This document shows, piece after piece, positions 45,114 to 54,067 of a stretch of DNA of 64,000 nt. This DNA comes from Actinomycetota bacterium (GTDB taxonomy: Bacteria > Actinomycetota > Actinomycetes > Nanopelagicales > Nanopelagicaceae): assembly GCA_947449535.1 (NCBI GenBank), contig CANFRP010000002.1, positions 43,178 to 107,177 of the forward strand, given 5' to 3'. The notes below the pieces were generated by a model. It worked only from the letters and a program-made list of their open reading frames with translations. It was not told the origin of the DNA and ran no database searches. Positions within the stretch are counted from its first letter, which is position 1; each line of letters begins with the position of its first letter. The position numbers were made by a program, and so were the translations under genes.

Positions 45114-46021
45114 TGACATCTGCTAATTGGGCATATCTCTCCAATTACGCCATCTATTCATCGATGGTGGTCTTCACTATTGCATTCTTCGCTCATGCCA
45201 TCGAAGTCGCCTTCTCCCTTCGAAACACGGACAGTGATGTTGAGAGCGCTTCCACTACAAAATTTGATTTCACTCGCACCGAAAAATCAGGACGAATCGG
45301 CACTTCAATGATGATTCTCGGATTCATTCTTCTCCTTGCCGGAGTAATTCTTCGTGGAGTATCTGCTGGCCGAGTTCCTTGGGGAAATATGTATGAGTTC
45401 TCCATTACTGGAGCACTTGCATTTACTGGCGCCTATCTCTTTGCTCTCTGGAAATTCAAGGTTCGTTGGTTGGGATTGCCGGTAGTCATTGCGGTTCTAC
45501 TGACGCTTGGTACCGCAATCACAATTTTGTACGTTAAGAGCGGTCCATTAGTTCCAGCACTTAAATCCACTTGGCTTGCTATCCACGTATCTGCCGCAAT
45601 TGTTTCCGGTGGAGTTTTCCTACTTGCTAATTGCGTTGCTGCTCTCTATTTGTATCTCGATCGCGTTGAGATGCGAGGTCCACGTCCGAAGTGGGCTGAG
45701 CGCATTCCTTCGCTCGAAACCCTTGACCAACTCTCCTATCGCCTGGTCGCATTTGTATTTCCACTCTGGACTTTCGCAGTTATCGCTGGCGCAATTTGGG
45801 CCGAATCTGCGTGGGGTCGTTATTGGGGCTGGGATCCAAAAGAGACGTGGGCATTTATTACTTGGGTTGCATATGCCGCCTACCTTCACGCTCGAGTCAC
45901 CATTGGTTGGCGTGGTCGACGCGCAGCTTGGCTCTGCCTCTTCGCCGGATCTACATTTTTGTTTAATTACATCTACGTGAATATCTACGGCTCTGGCCGC
46001 CACACTTATTCCGGTTTGTAG
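45113..46021 (+). CDS. ccsA: Cytochrome c biogenesis protein CcsA (ResC), haem handler
   Basis: A 302-residue protein with about eight membrane helices and the tryptophan-rich haem motif WGWDPKETW at 238-246, plus flanking conserved histidines (H158 area LAIHVSAAIVSGG and the HARVT helix). With ResB it brings haem out and joins it to cytochrome c. It ends the operon begun by the histidine phosphatase gene. The following 76 bp contain no clear terminator. Confidence 0.95.
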   Translation: MTSANWAYLSNYAIYSSMVVFTIAFFAHAIEVAFSLRNTDSDVESASTTKFDFTRTEKSGRIGTSMMILGFILLLAGVILRGVSAGRVPWGNMYEFSITGALAFTGAYLFALWKFKVRWLGLPVVIAVLLTLGTAITILYVKSGPLVPALKSTWLAIHVSAAIVSGGVFLLANCVAALYLYLDRVEMRGPRPKWAERIPSLETLDQLSYRLVAFVFPLWTFAVIAGAIWAESAWGRYWGWDPKETWAFITWVAYAAYLHARVTIGWRGRRAAWLCLFAGSTFLFNYIYVNIYGSGRHTYSGL

Positions 46022-46097
46022 AGAATTCTCAGCCGCGCGCTATTGAATCCAAGAGAGCCTAAGAGCAATATGGAGCCACCTACAAGGGGAGGCAGCC

Positions 46098-46529
46098 ATG
46101 AAGATCAGCAGCATTATTTCTGGCAAGAAAGTAGAAACTATTTCGGCTAGTGCCTCAGTGCACGATCTCGTTAACTCGTTGAATGCTCATCATGTCGGCG
46201 CCCTGGTTGTTTCCAGCGATGGTAAGAAAATTGATGGAATTGTTTCTGAGCGAGATGTAGTGCGTGCTATGCCAGGAAAACTTGATCAACTCGAAGGAAT
46301 GCATGTGCGGGACATAATGACTGTGGAAGTTCACACATGCACGGCTGATACAACTGTCGCTGAATTAATGACGATGATGACCGAGCGACGTATTCGACAT
46401 GTTCCGGTCGTGGGGCCAGAGGGGAATTTATTGTCGATTGTCTCTATTGGCGATGTAGTAAAGAATCATGTCAGCGAACTTGATTCAGAGCGACAAGCAC
46501 TTCGCGACTATGTAGCTAGCGGAAATTAG
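46098..46529 (+). CDS. CBS-domain pair protein
   Basis: A 143-residue protein made of two CBS domains (about 5-60, with HHVGALVVSSDGKKIDGIVS, and about 70-128, with RRIRHVPVVGPEGNLLSIVS). Such pairs bind adenosine nucleotides or SAM and act as energy sensors; stand-alone ones are common in actinobacteria. No effector domain is attached, so the target is unknown. A strong AAGGGGAGG ribosome site lies seven bases before the ATG. The end overlaps the convergent small membrane gene by four bases. Confidence 0.88.
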   Translation: MKISSIISGKKVETISASASVHDLVNSLNAHHVGALVVSSDGKKIDGIVSERDVVRAMPGKLDQLEGMHVRDIMTVEVHTCTADTTVAELMTMMTERRIRHVPVVGPEGNLLSIVSIGDVVKNHVSELDSERQALRDYVASGN

Positions 46530-46780
46530 AGCTTACGTAAGAAATCCGGATTGTCATCTGGCGCAACGAACTTACGTTTTGGTCCGCGGCCGCCAGGATT
46601 ATTCTTTGGGCGGCCACCGATAAACCATGCGATCGATCCGGGAACTTCAAGGATAAGAATTATAAGTAGCCATCCCCATTTAGGAAGATTGCGAATTCGC
46701 TCTTGTTCAGTGGTTACACAATCGAAGAACGCAAAAGCCCATACTGCGAGAGCGATGATTGCGGGGAGTGCGTATCTCAT
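46526..46780 (-). CDS. Small membrane protein with PLDc_N-type domain
   Basis: An 84-residue protein with two membrane helices (about 4-22 and 35-56) and the block PKWGWLLIILILEVPGSIAW followed by FIGGRPKNN, typical of phospholipase D nuclease N-terminal domains found alone in actinobacteria. It has no nuclease part. The C-terminal tail is short and charged. Function unknown. TAAACT six bases before its ATG suggests its own leaderless promoter just past menA. Confidence 0.8.
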   Translation of the reverse strand: MRYALPAIIALAVWAFAFFDCVTTEQERIRNLPKWGWLLIILILEVPGSIAWFIGGRPKNNPGGRGPKRKFVAPDDNPDFLRKL

Positions 46781-46786
46781 AGTCAG

Positions 46787-46792
46787 AGTTTA
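46787..46792 (-). promoter_or_regulatory. -10 element of the PLDc_N protein gene
   Basis: Reads TAAACT on the minus strand, six bases before the ATG at 46780, in the 17-bp gap after menA. Confidence 0.45.
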
Positions 46793-46797
46793 ACTCG

Positions 46798-47658
46798 CTA
46801 AAAAGAAAGTGCCAGAGCCAAGCACAGCGAGAAGAGCATTTGAAGTCGCGCAATCTTTCCCAGGAGCGGAATAAGGCCAGCGCCGGAAACTTCAGTGAGG
46901 ACTTCACGAGATATAAGTAGCGATAAAGGGAGAAGTGCGAGAGTAATGAGCGCCCAAGGCGTAAGCCATGTCAGTGAGGCACCAAAGATATGCGCAGTAA
47001 TAAGTAAAGCAATCAAAATATATCGAGCTCGCTGATCGCCTACACGAACTGCGATAGTCATTTTGCCTGCTACCTCATCTTTAGGACGATCCCGCAAATT
47101 ATTTACGGACAATATTGCGCAGGAAAGGCATCCCATGGGAATGGCGAGTGCGATGCTGGACCAAGTGACTTTCTCGCTCTGCACAAAATAACTTCCGATA
47201 GTTGCTGCTAGACCAAAGAAAATAAAGACAGAGAGTTCACCAAACCCTCGATAGCCATATGGATTCTTCCCACCGGTATATCCCCACGCAGAAATAATCG
47301 CTATTGCCCCCACAAGTATTAGCCAGAGTGAAGTGCGATATGAAAGTTCAAGACCAATGAGGGCTGCTAGCCCGTAAGTGATAATTGCTGCATTCTTAAC
47401 TGATCGTGGTGAAGCCAATCCGCTAGCCACAAGTCGGGTAGGACCAACTCGATCGCCATCAGTACCGCGTACGCCGTCGGAATAATCATTGGAGAAATTA
47501 ACTCCGATTTGTAAGAAGAGACTGACAACAAGTGCCATCGCAGCGTTTAACCAATTAATGGAATGGTGGGTCGTTCGAATAAGAGCCGTGCCCACAACTA
47601 CCGGGCCAATTGCAGCAGGAAGCGTGCGGGGCCGGGCCCCCAATATCCACTTATTCAT
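46798..47658 (-). CDS. menA: 1,4-dihydroxy-2-naphthoate polyprenyltransferase
   Basis: A 286-residue UbiA-family membrane enzyme with about eight helices. The first Asp motif NFSNDYSDGVRG (about 54-65) is the MenA type, and the second, SVNNLRDRPKDE, is in the middle. It prenylates dihydroxynaphthoate to demethylmenaquinone. It starts eight bases inside menE, so the two form an operon read leftward, opposite to menBCD. Confidence 0.93.
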   Translation of the reverse strand: MNKWILGARPRTLPAAIGPVVVGTALIRTTHHSINWLNAAMALVVSLFLQIGVNFSNDYSDGVRGTDGDRVGPTRLVASGLASPRSVKNAAIITYGLAALIGLELSYRTSLWLILVGAIAIISAWGYTGGKNPYGYRGFGELSVFIFFGLAATIGSYFVQSEKVTWSSIALAIPMGCLSCAILSVNNLRDRPKDEVAGKMTIAVRVGDQRARYILIALLITAHIFGASLTWLTPWALITLALLPLSLLISREVLTEVSGAGLIPLLGKIARLQMLFSLCLALALSF

Positions 47659-48739
47659 TACTACTCACTCTATTCGACTCATTGAATAATTCTCGGGCAC
47701 GAGATCGATCGGGTTTGCCGATGCCTTTCATGGGCAGAGAATCTAACAACATAATTTCCTTTGGCGATGCATATTGTCCGATATTCTCCTTGAGCACCGT
47801 CTTTGCGTAAGCGAGATCTATCTCTTTATTTGAAAGAATTAATAACCGCTCGCCCCATTCTTTATCAGGAATTCCAATAGCCATGATCTCTTGTCCAGGG
47901 AAAGCAGTTGCGAGTACTACTTCGACCTGATGGAGCGAAATATTTTCTCCACCCGAAACAATGACATCATCAACTCGTCCTTTAACCAGAATGCGATCGG
48001 CGATGACTTCGCCAAGGTCAGATGTAGTAAACCATCCATCTACACCAATACCTTCGGCCATCATTGGACCAGACAATTCAATTAATCCTTCAGAATTGAT
48101 TCGATATTTTGCACCATCGATAGCTTGGTTGTTGTAGATACAACCGCCAGACATCTCTGACATTCCATAAGTAGTGATGACATTTATTCCCGATTCGCGA
48201 GCGGAGTTAAGTAATGGCGCAGATGCTGCGGCACCTCCCACCAGTACTGCGCGGGCACGTTGAAGATGGCTGAGCAATTCAGCATCGCCATTTAGAGCAC
48301 GGTGAAGTTGGGTGGGAACAATCGATGTGAAATCAACATCTGAATATTTCTTTACTACCCGCAGATCAATTACTTGGGTGCCAAGTTCGAGTGCACGTAC
48401 TAACACATTGACACCGGCAATATGGGTGAGCGGTAGTAGCAATGACCAGCGATCTCCAATATGAGCATCGAGAAATTTGTGTGCAGCTTTCGCTGAAGAA
48501 ATAAGCGCCTTTGCGGAGAGCAATACATCTTTTGGTTTGCCGGTAGATCCAGTTGTCGAAAGTACAACTGCGACATTTGCGGGAACTGAAATTAGTGAGG
48601 TGGGCGAGAAAGCCAGGGCGGGACCACGACCAGCGAGTGCCATCATGAGGGATTCGGTGATCTGTGGGATAGCCCACTCATCGCTAACATGTAGGAGTTC
48701 ACGCGTGGGTGCAGGCGACGATTTATTCATATTAGACAT
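47651..48739 (-). CDS. menE: O-succinylbenzoate-CoA ligase
   Basis: A 362-residue AMP-forming ligase. The phosphate loop STTGSTGKPK is at 61-70, the TTYGMSEMSGGC adenylation block near 195 and the hinge/C-terminal DVIVSGGENIS near 276. The short N-terminus, entering the fold late, is usual for actinobacterial MenE. It activates o-succinylbenzoate for MenB, whose gene is divergent. A second ATG four codons in is an alternative start. Confidence 0.9.
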   Translation of the reverse strand: MSNMNKSSPAPTRELLHVSDEWAIPQITESLMMALAGRGPALAFSPTSLISVPANVAVVLSTTGSTGKPKDVLLSAKALISSAKAAHKFLDAHIGDRWSLLLPLTHIAGVNVLVRALELGTQVIDLRVVKKYSDVDFTSIVPTQLHRALNGDAELLSHLQRARAVLVGGAAASAPLLNSARESGINVITTYGMSEMSGGCIYNNQAIDGAKYRINSEGLIELSGPMMAEGIGVDGWFTTSDLGEVIADRILVKGRVDDVIVSGGENISLHQVEVVLATAFPGQEIMAIGIPDKEWGERLLILSNKEIDLAYAKTVLKENIGQYASPKEIMLLDSLPMKGIGKPDRSRARELFNESNRVSSNE

Positions 48740-48747
48740 GACACCCG

Positions 48748-48754
48748 TAGGCTA
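48748..48754. promoter_or_regulatory. Overlapping divergent -10 elements of menB (+) and menE (-)
   Basis: The plus strand reads TAGGCT (48748-48753) for menB, leaving a leader of about 30 bases with a GAAGGAG ribosome site. The minus strand reads TAGCCT (48754-48749) nine bases before the menE ATG. The two boxes share five bases, so polymerase could occupy only one at a time. Confidence 0.5.
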
Positions 48755-48788
48755 TCGGACTGAAGCGGAAAGAAGGAGCAGTTAGAGA

Positions 48789-49667
48789 ATGAGTAAGCCA
48801 ATAAATCGCCCCGCGGCTGATCGCACAATTCCTGCATGGGAAATCGGCACCGGCGGAGAAAAATTCTCAGACATCACCTATCACGTTGCGGAAGGTATGG
48901 CGAAGATAACTATCAATCGCCCAGAAGTTCACAATGCATTTCGCCCAGAAACACTATTTGAATTAGAAGAAGCCTTTTCACTTGCTCGCGATAATGATGA
49001 AGTCGGAGTAATTATCTTTACTGGTGCCGGATCGGAAGCATTCTGTTCGGGCGGAGATATCAACGCACGTGGCGATGATGGATATATCGGAAACGATGCG
49101 CTGGGTAAAAAAGGTATTGGACGACTTAACGTCCTCGATTTACAAATTCAAATTCGCCGTTTACCTAAGCCAGTTGTGGCGATGGTTGCTGGTTGGGCAA
49201 TTGGCGGTGGTCACGTTTTGCACGTTGTCTGTGATCTCACCATCGCGGCAGAAAATGCAAAGTTTGGTCAGACCGGCCCGATGGTGGGCTCCTTTGATGG
49301 CGGATACGGCGCAGGATTACTTGCGGCCCATGTCGGTCAGAAGAAAGCTCGTGAGATTTGGTTCTTATGCCGTCAATACGATGCGCAAGAAGCGCTCGAT
49401 ATGGGGCTAGTAAATACTGTTGTTCCTATCGCCGAACTTGAAGCCGAAACCGTTCAATGGTGTCGCGAAATGTTGGCGCACTCTCCAATGGCGCTGCGCC
49501 TACTTAAAGCAGGACTCAATGCAGCAGATGATGGGCTTGCGGGAGTTCAACAGCTTGCTGGCGATGCAACACTTCTCTTTTATCTAACAGAGGAGGGCCA
49601 AGAAGGCCGCAATGCATTTAAAGAGAAGCGCCTTCCTGACTTTAATAAATTCCCAAAGCGTCCCTAA
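48789..49667 (+). CDS. menB: 1,4-dihydroxy-2-naphthoyl-CoA synthase
   Basis: A 292-residue crotonase-fold enzyme that closes the naphthoquinol ring. It has [17 protein letters not shown], the oxyanion block [18 protein letters not shown], and the MenB-specific [16 protein letters not shown] around the catalytic Tyr/Asp and bicarbonate site. menC begins one base after its stop. Confidence 0.95.
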   Translation: MSKPINRPAADRTIPAWEIGTGGEKFSDITYHVAEGMAKITINRPEVHNAFRPETLFELEEAFSLARDNDEVGVIIFTGAGSEAFCSGGDINARGDDGYIGNDALGKKGIGRLNVLDLQIQIRRLPKPVVAMVAGWAIGGGHVLHVVCDLTIAAENAKFGQTGPMVGSFDGGYGAGLLAAHVGQKKAREIWFLCRQYDAQEALDMGLVNTVVPIAELEAETVQWCREMLAHSPMALRLLKAGLNAADDGLAGVQQLAGDATLLFYLTEEGQEGRNAFKEKRLPDFNKFPKRP

Positions 49668-49668
49668 T

Positions 49669-50634
49669 ATGGAATTTACCGCCAGTGAGATCTTTCAAGA
49701 TTTCACAGTGGTCGCAATACCGACCAAGACTTCTTTTCGTGGAATAACTACCCGAGAAGTTGCGCTATTTCGTGGTCCCGCTGGGTGGAGCGAATTTTCA
49801 CCATTTCTGGAATATGGCCGTGACGAATCGCGACGGTGGTTAATGGCAGCAGTTGAAGCTGCAACCCACGCTTGGCCCGAACAAAAACGTACAAGTATTC
49901 CAATCAATGCAACGCTCCCACGAGTAGCAGTGGACCAAGTACCTCGAATTCTTAAAAATTTCCCTGGAATATCTACTATCAAAATTAAAGTGGATAGCTT
50001 TGAGAAAGATGCCGACTTGGTAGAAGCTGCTTTGGAATATGCGCCAGATGCCAAAATTCGACTCGATGTAAATGGGGGATGGACTCTGCCGGAAGCTTTA
50101 CTGAATTTGCATGACTTTCACCTTCGCTTTGGGGCTGTATTTGAATATATCGAGCAGCCTTGTGAATCTCGCGCAGATTTAGCAGCTCTGAAAAAAGAGA
50201 TTCCCATGAAAATTGCCGTTGATGAATCCATCCGTAAATCACTTCATGAAGATTTTTCTACGCTAAATGAAATTGCCGATGTCGCCATTATTAAATGGGC
50301 ACCCAGTGGGGGATTTGCCGAGGCCAAGAAGTTGATTGCTGCGATTGGTTTACCAGTCGTGGTTTCCAGCGCACTAGATACCGGTATCGGAATTTCTCAC
50401 GGCTTAGCACTTGCCGGCTCATTAGATACTTTGGATTATGCATGTGGACTTGGCACAGTTTCACTTTTTGAGAGTGATATCTGCACTCCCGCCGTCACTG
50501 TCGCGAACGGTGAAATTTCAATACATCGACGCGAACCAGATCCAGCACTCCTCGCTAAATATCGGGCAACTGGCGAAAGAGAAGAATGGTGGAAGAATAG
50601 AATTTCACAGATTCTTGAAGGTGGGTCGCTATGA
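49669..50634 (+). CDS. menC: O-succinylbenzoate synthase
   Basis: A 321-residue enolase-superfamily dehydratase. Catalytic lysines in TIKIKVD (about 103-109) and IIKWAPSGG (about 206-214), with metal ligands in RLDVNGGW, YIEQP and AVDES. The start at 49669 lies one base after menB; an in-frame ATG at 49612 is inside menB and rejected. The short barrel fits the actinobacterial MenC branch. It overlaps menD by four bases. Confidence 0.9.
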   Translation: MEFTASEIFQDFTVVAIPTKTSFRGITTREVALFRGPAGWSEFSPFLEYGRDESRRWLMAAVEAATHAWPEQKRTSIPINATLPRVAVDQVPRILKNFPGISTIKIKVDSFEKDADLVEAALEYAPDAKIRLDVNGGWTLPEALLNLHDFHLRFGAVFEYIEQPCESRADLAALKKEIPMKIAVDESIRKSLHEDFSTLNEIADVAIIKWAPSGGFAEAKKLIAAIGLPVVVSSALDTGIGISHGLALAGSLDTLDYACGLGTVSLFESDICTPAVTVANGEISIHRREPDPALLAKYRATGEREEWWKNRISQILEGGSL

Positions 50635-52199
50635 GCAATTCGACAAAGCTTGCCCGTGCAACTATCTGCCAACTCATAGAACTCGGCGTCACCCAATATG
50701 TACTTTCCCCGGGATCTCGAAATGCACCGCTATCGATTGCGCTCTATCAAGCCGAGCAAAAGGGGCTCGTAGAAGTCACCGTCAAAATTGATGAACGTGG
50801 CGCAGGCTTTTACGCATTGGGATTATCTAAAGCATCCGGTGAGTATGTGGCAGTTGTATGTACAAGTGGAACCGCAGCAGCAAATTATTACCCCGCAGCC
50901 CTTGAGGCTTATCACTCTGCGAATAAGTTATTGATTATTACTGCTGATCGCCCGGCCAGACTTCGCAAGACAGGTGCAAATCAAACGACTGATCAAGTAC
51001 AGATGTACAAGAACATCACTTCTCATGACCTTCATGAACAATTGGAGCTTTCGCAAATATTGCTCGGCGGTCCGATTCATCTCAATATCCAATTTGATGA
51101 GCCACTTCTCTCGGATGATCAAGAGGATTGGTTGCAGGGAATTCGTCATTTAGAACTTCCAAAATCTATTCGCACTCCTCGCAAGTTCAGCGCAGCTGGC
51201 AATGGCCTCATTGTCGTGGGCCATGATCATGGTGGGATTGATTACGCAGAGTTATTGCCGTGGATAACAGACACTGGCCTTCCGGTCATTGCAGAAGATC
51301 CCATCAGCGTACCGATGGCGCAAGCACACGCCTCACTCTTCTTGGCAGATGAGATTATTCGCAATTTTCTTCAGCCCGATTACGTTTTTATTATTGGCCG
51401 CACCACCCTCTCTCGTTCAACAAATGCGCTGATCAGAGCCACGAAGAGCCAATATGTGATCGATCCACGAATGGTAAAGATTGATACTGAACGTGCTGCA
51501 ACAGAGAAATTCTTAACTCTTCCGGAGCTCAAGATTGAAGGAGCGTCTGCGGATTGGAATGAAAAGTGGATTACAGCAAGTGCTCGCGCCGCATCGGCAA
51601 TTAATAATGAATGGAGCGAGAGCGAAGCGCTCAGATCAGTGACTTCCGAGCTACCAGAGGGATCTGCTTTATTTGTTGGTTCATCTAGACCAATCCGAGA
51701 TATCGAAGGGTTTGCAGCACCGCGCAGTGGCGTCTCGGTATTTGCAAATCGTGGCCTTGCTGGCATAGATGGAAATACATCTACAGTTTTTGGAATTTCA
51801 CAGCACTTCAAGCACACCTATGCAGTGATGGGAGATATTACCTTCCTTCACGATTTATCTGCCTTGGTCGATGCGCCTACAACTAATCTCACAATCTTTC
51901 TGATCGACAATAATGGCGGTGGAATTTTCTCTACTTTGCCACAAGCAGGAGTCGTGGGATTCGAGAAGATTTTTGGAACGCCTCACAACAAGAATATTGA
52001 ATCGATTGTTAGTGCCTTTGGAATTGAGATCTCACGAGTGAAGACCTCTGCTGATATTGAGCGCGAAGTCATACACCCACATCAGGGAGTAAAAGTAGTG
52101 ATAGTAGAAGTACCAACTCGAGATGAAATGGCCTCACACTTGAAAGAGTTTTATCAGAGAGTCTCAAGCGCAGTGCGCATCGGCGCTAATTTAGCTTGA
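50631..52199 (+). CDS. menD: SEPHCHC synthase (2-succinyl-5-enolpyruvyl-6-hydroxy-3-cyclohexene-1-carboxylate synthase)
   Basis: A 522-residue thiamine-diphosphate enzyme. It shows the N-terminal LSPGSRNAPLSIALYQ block, VCTSGTAAANYYPAALEA with TADRPARLRKTGANQT, and the cofactor block MGDITFLHDLSAL followed by LIDNNGGGIFSTLPQ. It performs the first committed step of menaquinone synthesis from isochorismate. Its 3' end overlaps the convergent menF by 46 bases. Confidence 0.95.
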   Translation: MSNSTKLARATICQLIELGVTQYVLSPGSRNAPLSIALYQAEQKGLVEVTVKIDERGAGFYALGLSKASGEYVAVVCTSGTAAANYYPAALEAYHSANKLLIITADRPARLRKTGANQTTDQVQMYKNITSHDLHEQLELSQILLGGPIHLNIQFDEPLLSDDQEDWLQGIRHLELPKSIRTPRKFSAAGNGLIVVGHDHGGIDYAELLPWITDTGLPVIAEDPISVPMAQAHASLFLADEIIRNFLQPDYVFIIGRTTLSRSTNALIRATKSQYVIDPRMVKIDTERAATEKFLTLPELKIEGASADWNEKWITASARAASAINNEWSESEALRSVTSELPEGSALFVGSSRPIRDIEGFAAPRSGVSVFANRGLAGIDGNTSTVFGISQHFKHTYAVMGDITFLHDLSALVDAPTTNLTIFLIDNNGGGIFSTLPQAGVVGFEKIFGTPHNKNIESIVSAFGIEISRVKTSADIEREVIHPHQGVKVVIVEVPTRDEMASHLKEFYQRVSSAVRIGANLA

Positions 52200-53383
52200 C
52201 TCTCGGCTAATTCTTTTTCTGGATCAGAGCCAGCAACTATTCCACAACCAGCAAATAGTCGAATAGTTTTCTTATCAGCTCCCAATTCCCCACATCGAAG
52301 TGCAATTCCAATCTCACCATCACCGCGCGCATCGATCCAACCGACGGGACCGGCGTACCGTCCGCGATTCATCTCCTCTAATTCATTTATCACCTGACGC
52401 GCTTTATCTGTGGGAGTTCCACATACAGCGGCTGATGGGTGGAGGGATGCGATAACGGTAAAAATATCGACTGGAAGGGCAGAATCATTAACAACTCCGG
52501 TCACATCTGTTGCTAAATGCATGACATTAGCCAAGTGGAGCACAAATGGGGATTCGGGAACGTTGGTCGATGAGCAATACGGGGCGAGTGCTTCCGAGAC
52601 CGAGCGAACTGCATATTCGTGCTCTTCCAAGTCCTTAGAAGATTTTGCAAGCGATCCGGCAAGTGCCAGATCTCGATCATCATCACCTGTCTTGCGAATA
52701 GTGCCGGCAAGAACGCGTGAAGTAACGAGGGATTTACTTAAGCGAACTAAGAGCTCAGGGGTTGCACCAATGAGGTTTCCCACATGAAATACCCAGGTCG
52801 ATGGATATTCTCTCTCGAGATTAGTTATCAACGAGCGACTAGAAATTTCAGATTGCGAAGTCGCAAGAATGTCGCGCGCCAGCACAACTTTCTCTAACTC
52901 GCCAGATTTAATTTTTTCGACGGCGACAGCAACTCGTCCCTGCCAAGCCGCGTTATCAAGGGATCCCTCGGACCAAGTAATTTCTTGCGCAGTATTTTGT
53001 GGGATCGCTTCTCCAAGTACTGGCGCGCCACCAGCTCCGATCCAGGTAATCCACGATTTATCTTTTCGCTCTCCGACTACAACCTGTGGGATGACGAGCA
53101 GAGATTCTTGGTTCTCATCAAAAGAGAATGAAGTAAAGAGAATGGGGCCGGTGCCGGTGCCGTGGACATTGTTATTGATGGTCAGCGAGTTAAGTTGTTC
53201 TTTCCACCAAGCGCGAGCTTTATTAAATCGATCTGGGCCGCTCACAGTTGTACTGCGCCATTCTCCAAATCCAACTAAGCCATCGCCCATTCGAATCCAC
53301 GAAGTAGAAAGTTCATTGGCTGAAGTTAATTGACTTAATGGCGCATGCTCGCCAAGGAGCTCAGTTGTGATGGGGGTAGACAC
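52154..53383 (-). CDS. menF: Menaquinone-specific isochorismate synthase
   Basis: A 409-residue chorismate-binding enzyme. It shows KVVLARDILA, the LVRLSKSLVTSRVLAGTIRK core, HPSAAVCGTPTDKA and RYAGPVGWIDARGDGEIGIA at the C-terminal end, matching the MenF/EntC group. It makes isochorismate for MenD, encoded on the facing strand. The start is GTG at 53383, 16 bases after the bioY stop, so bioY and menF may be co-transcribed. The last 46 coding bases lie over the end of menD. Confidence 0.93.
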   Translation of the reverse strand: MSTPITTELLGEHAPLSQLTSANELSTSWIRMGDGLVGFGEWRSTTVSGPDRFNKARAWWKEQLNSLTINNNVHGTGTGPILFTSFSFDENQESLLVIPQVVVGERKDKSWITWIGAGGAPVLGEAIPQNTAQEITWSEGSLDNAAWQGRVAVAVEKIKSGELEKVVLARDILATSQSEISSRSLITNLEREYPSTWVFHVGNLIGATPELLVRLSKSLVTSRVLAGTIRKTGDDDRDLALAGSLAKSSKDLEEHEYAVRSVSEALAPYCSSTNVPESPFVLHLANVMHLATDVTGVVNDSALPVDIFTVIASLHPSAAVCGTPTDKARQVINELEEMNRGRYAGPVGWIDARGDGEIGIALRCGELGADKKTIRLFAGCGIVAGSDPEKELAESQAKLAPMRTALETL

Positions 53384-53399
53384 AGGTTGTTTCGCCTAA

Positions 53400-53984
53400 T
53401 TATTTTTTAGGAACGAATTTCCAAACCGTGGGAAGGGCAGTGCTTGCAATGGCAATTTTGATCGCTTCGGCAAGAATAAAGTTTGTAAAACCAAACTTAA
53501 TCGCCAAGCTCCATGTCAATGGTGCAACGTGGTGTAGCCAAGGAACTCCGACTGCAAAGACAATTGCATCTCCCAAAAGCATAGTGGGAATAGCTGTGCG
53601 AATTCGTTGATCCCAACGACGTCCGGCGAGCGTACCAATAACAAAAGTAGCAATTATCATTCCGACTAAATATCCACCGGTCTTACCAACAAAGTAATCC
53701 CAACCTTGGTTGTGACTTTGAAAAACGGGAGCGCCAGAAATACCAGCAAGAATGTAGAGCGCGATTGTGGTCAGCCCAAGTGATGCGCCATATGCAGTTC
53801 CCAGTAAAAGAATGGCAAGGGTTTGTCCGGTAAAGGGGACTGGTGATCCAGGAAGTGGAATCGAGAGCTGAGCCATTGCTGATAAGAAAAGTGTGCCACC
53901 GAGCACGAGGCCGACTTTGGTGACTGCAGTTGACCGAGGGAAGATTGCGCTTCGAAGGGTTGCAACTTGATTAAGAGCAGACAT
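53400..53984 (-). CDS. bioY: Biotin transporter S component BioY
   Basis: A 194-residue membrane protein with about six helices. BioY blocks: [34 protein letters not shown], and the [15 protein letters not shown] helix. It binds biotin for an ECF-type importer; the energising ATPase and T component are not nearby. The ATG at 53984 has an AAGAGG ribosome site six bases upstream; a longer frame reaching 54131 is rejected. Being next to menF is unexpected and may simply reflect compact packing. Confidence 0.93.
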   Translation of the reverse strand: MSALNQVATLRSAIFPRSTAVTKVGLVLGGTLFLSAMAQLSIPLPGSPVPFTGQTLAILLLGTAYGASLGLTTIALYILAGISGAPVFQSHNQGWDYFVGKTGGYLVGMIIATFVIGTLAGRRWDQRIRTAIPTMLLGDAIVFAVGVPWLHHVAPLTWSLAIKFGFTNFILAEAIKIAIASTALPTVWKFVPKK

Positions 53985-54012
53985 GTAAACCTCTTTACTT
54001 GGATTCAACAAG

Positions 54013-54026
54013 ATGGACCATGGACC
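54013..54026. repeat. 7-bp tandem repeat in the bioY leader
   Basis: ATGGACC at 54013-54019 and again at 54020-54026, back to back. On the minus strand it lies within the predicted bioY leader, about 29-42 bases before the ATG and just after the likely transcription start. It may be an operator; it does not resemble a BirA or BioR site that I know. Confidence 0.35.
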
Positions 54027-54042
54027 GGCGATTTGTGGATGG

Positions 54043-54048
54043 AGCCTA
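54043..54048 (-). promoter_or_regulatory. -10 element of bioY
   Basis: Reads TAGGCT on the minus strand, giving a leader of about 50 bases before the bioY ATG with a proper ribosome site, unlike the leaderless genes. Confidence 0.45.
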
Positions 54049-54067
54049 CAGAAGCGAGAATATACGG

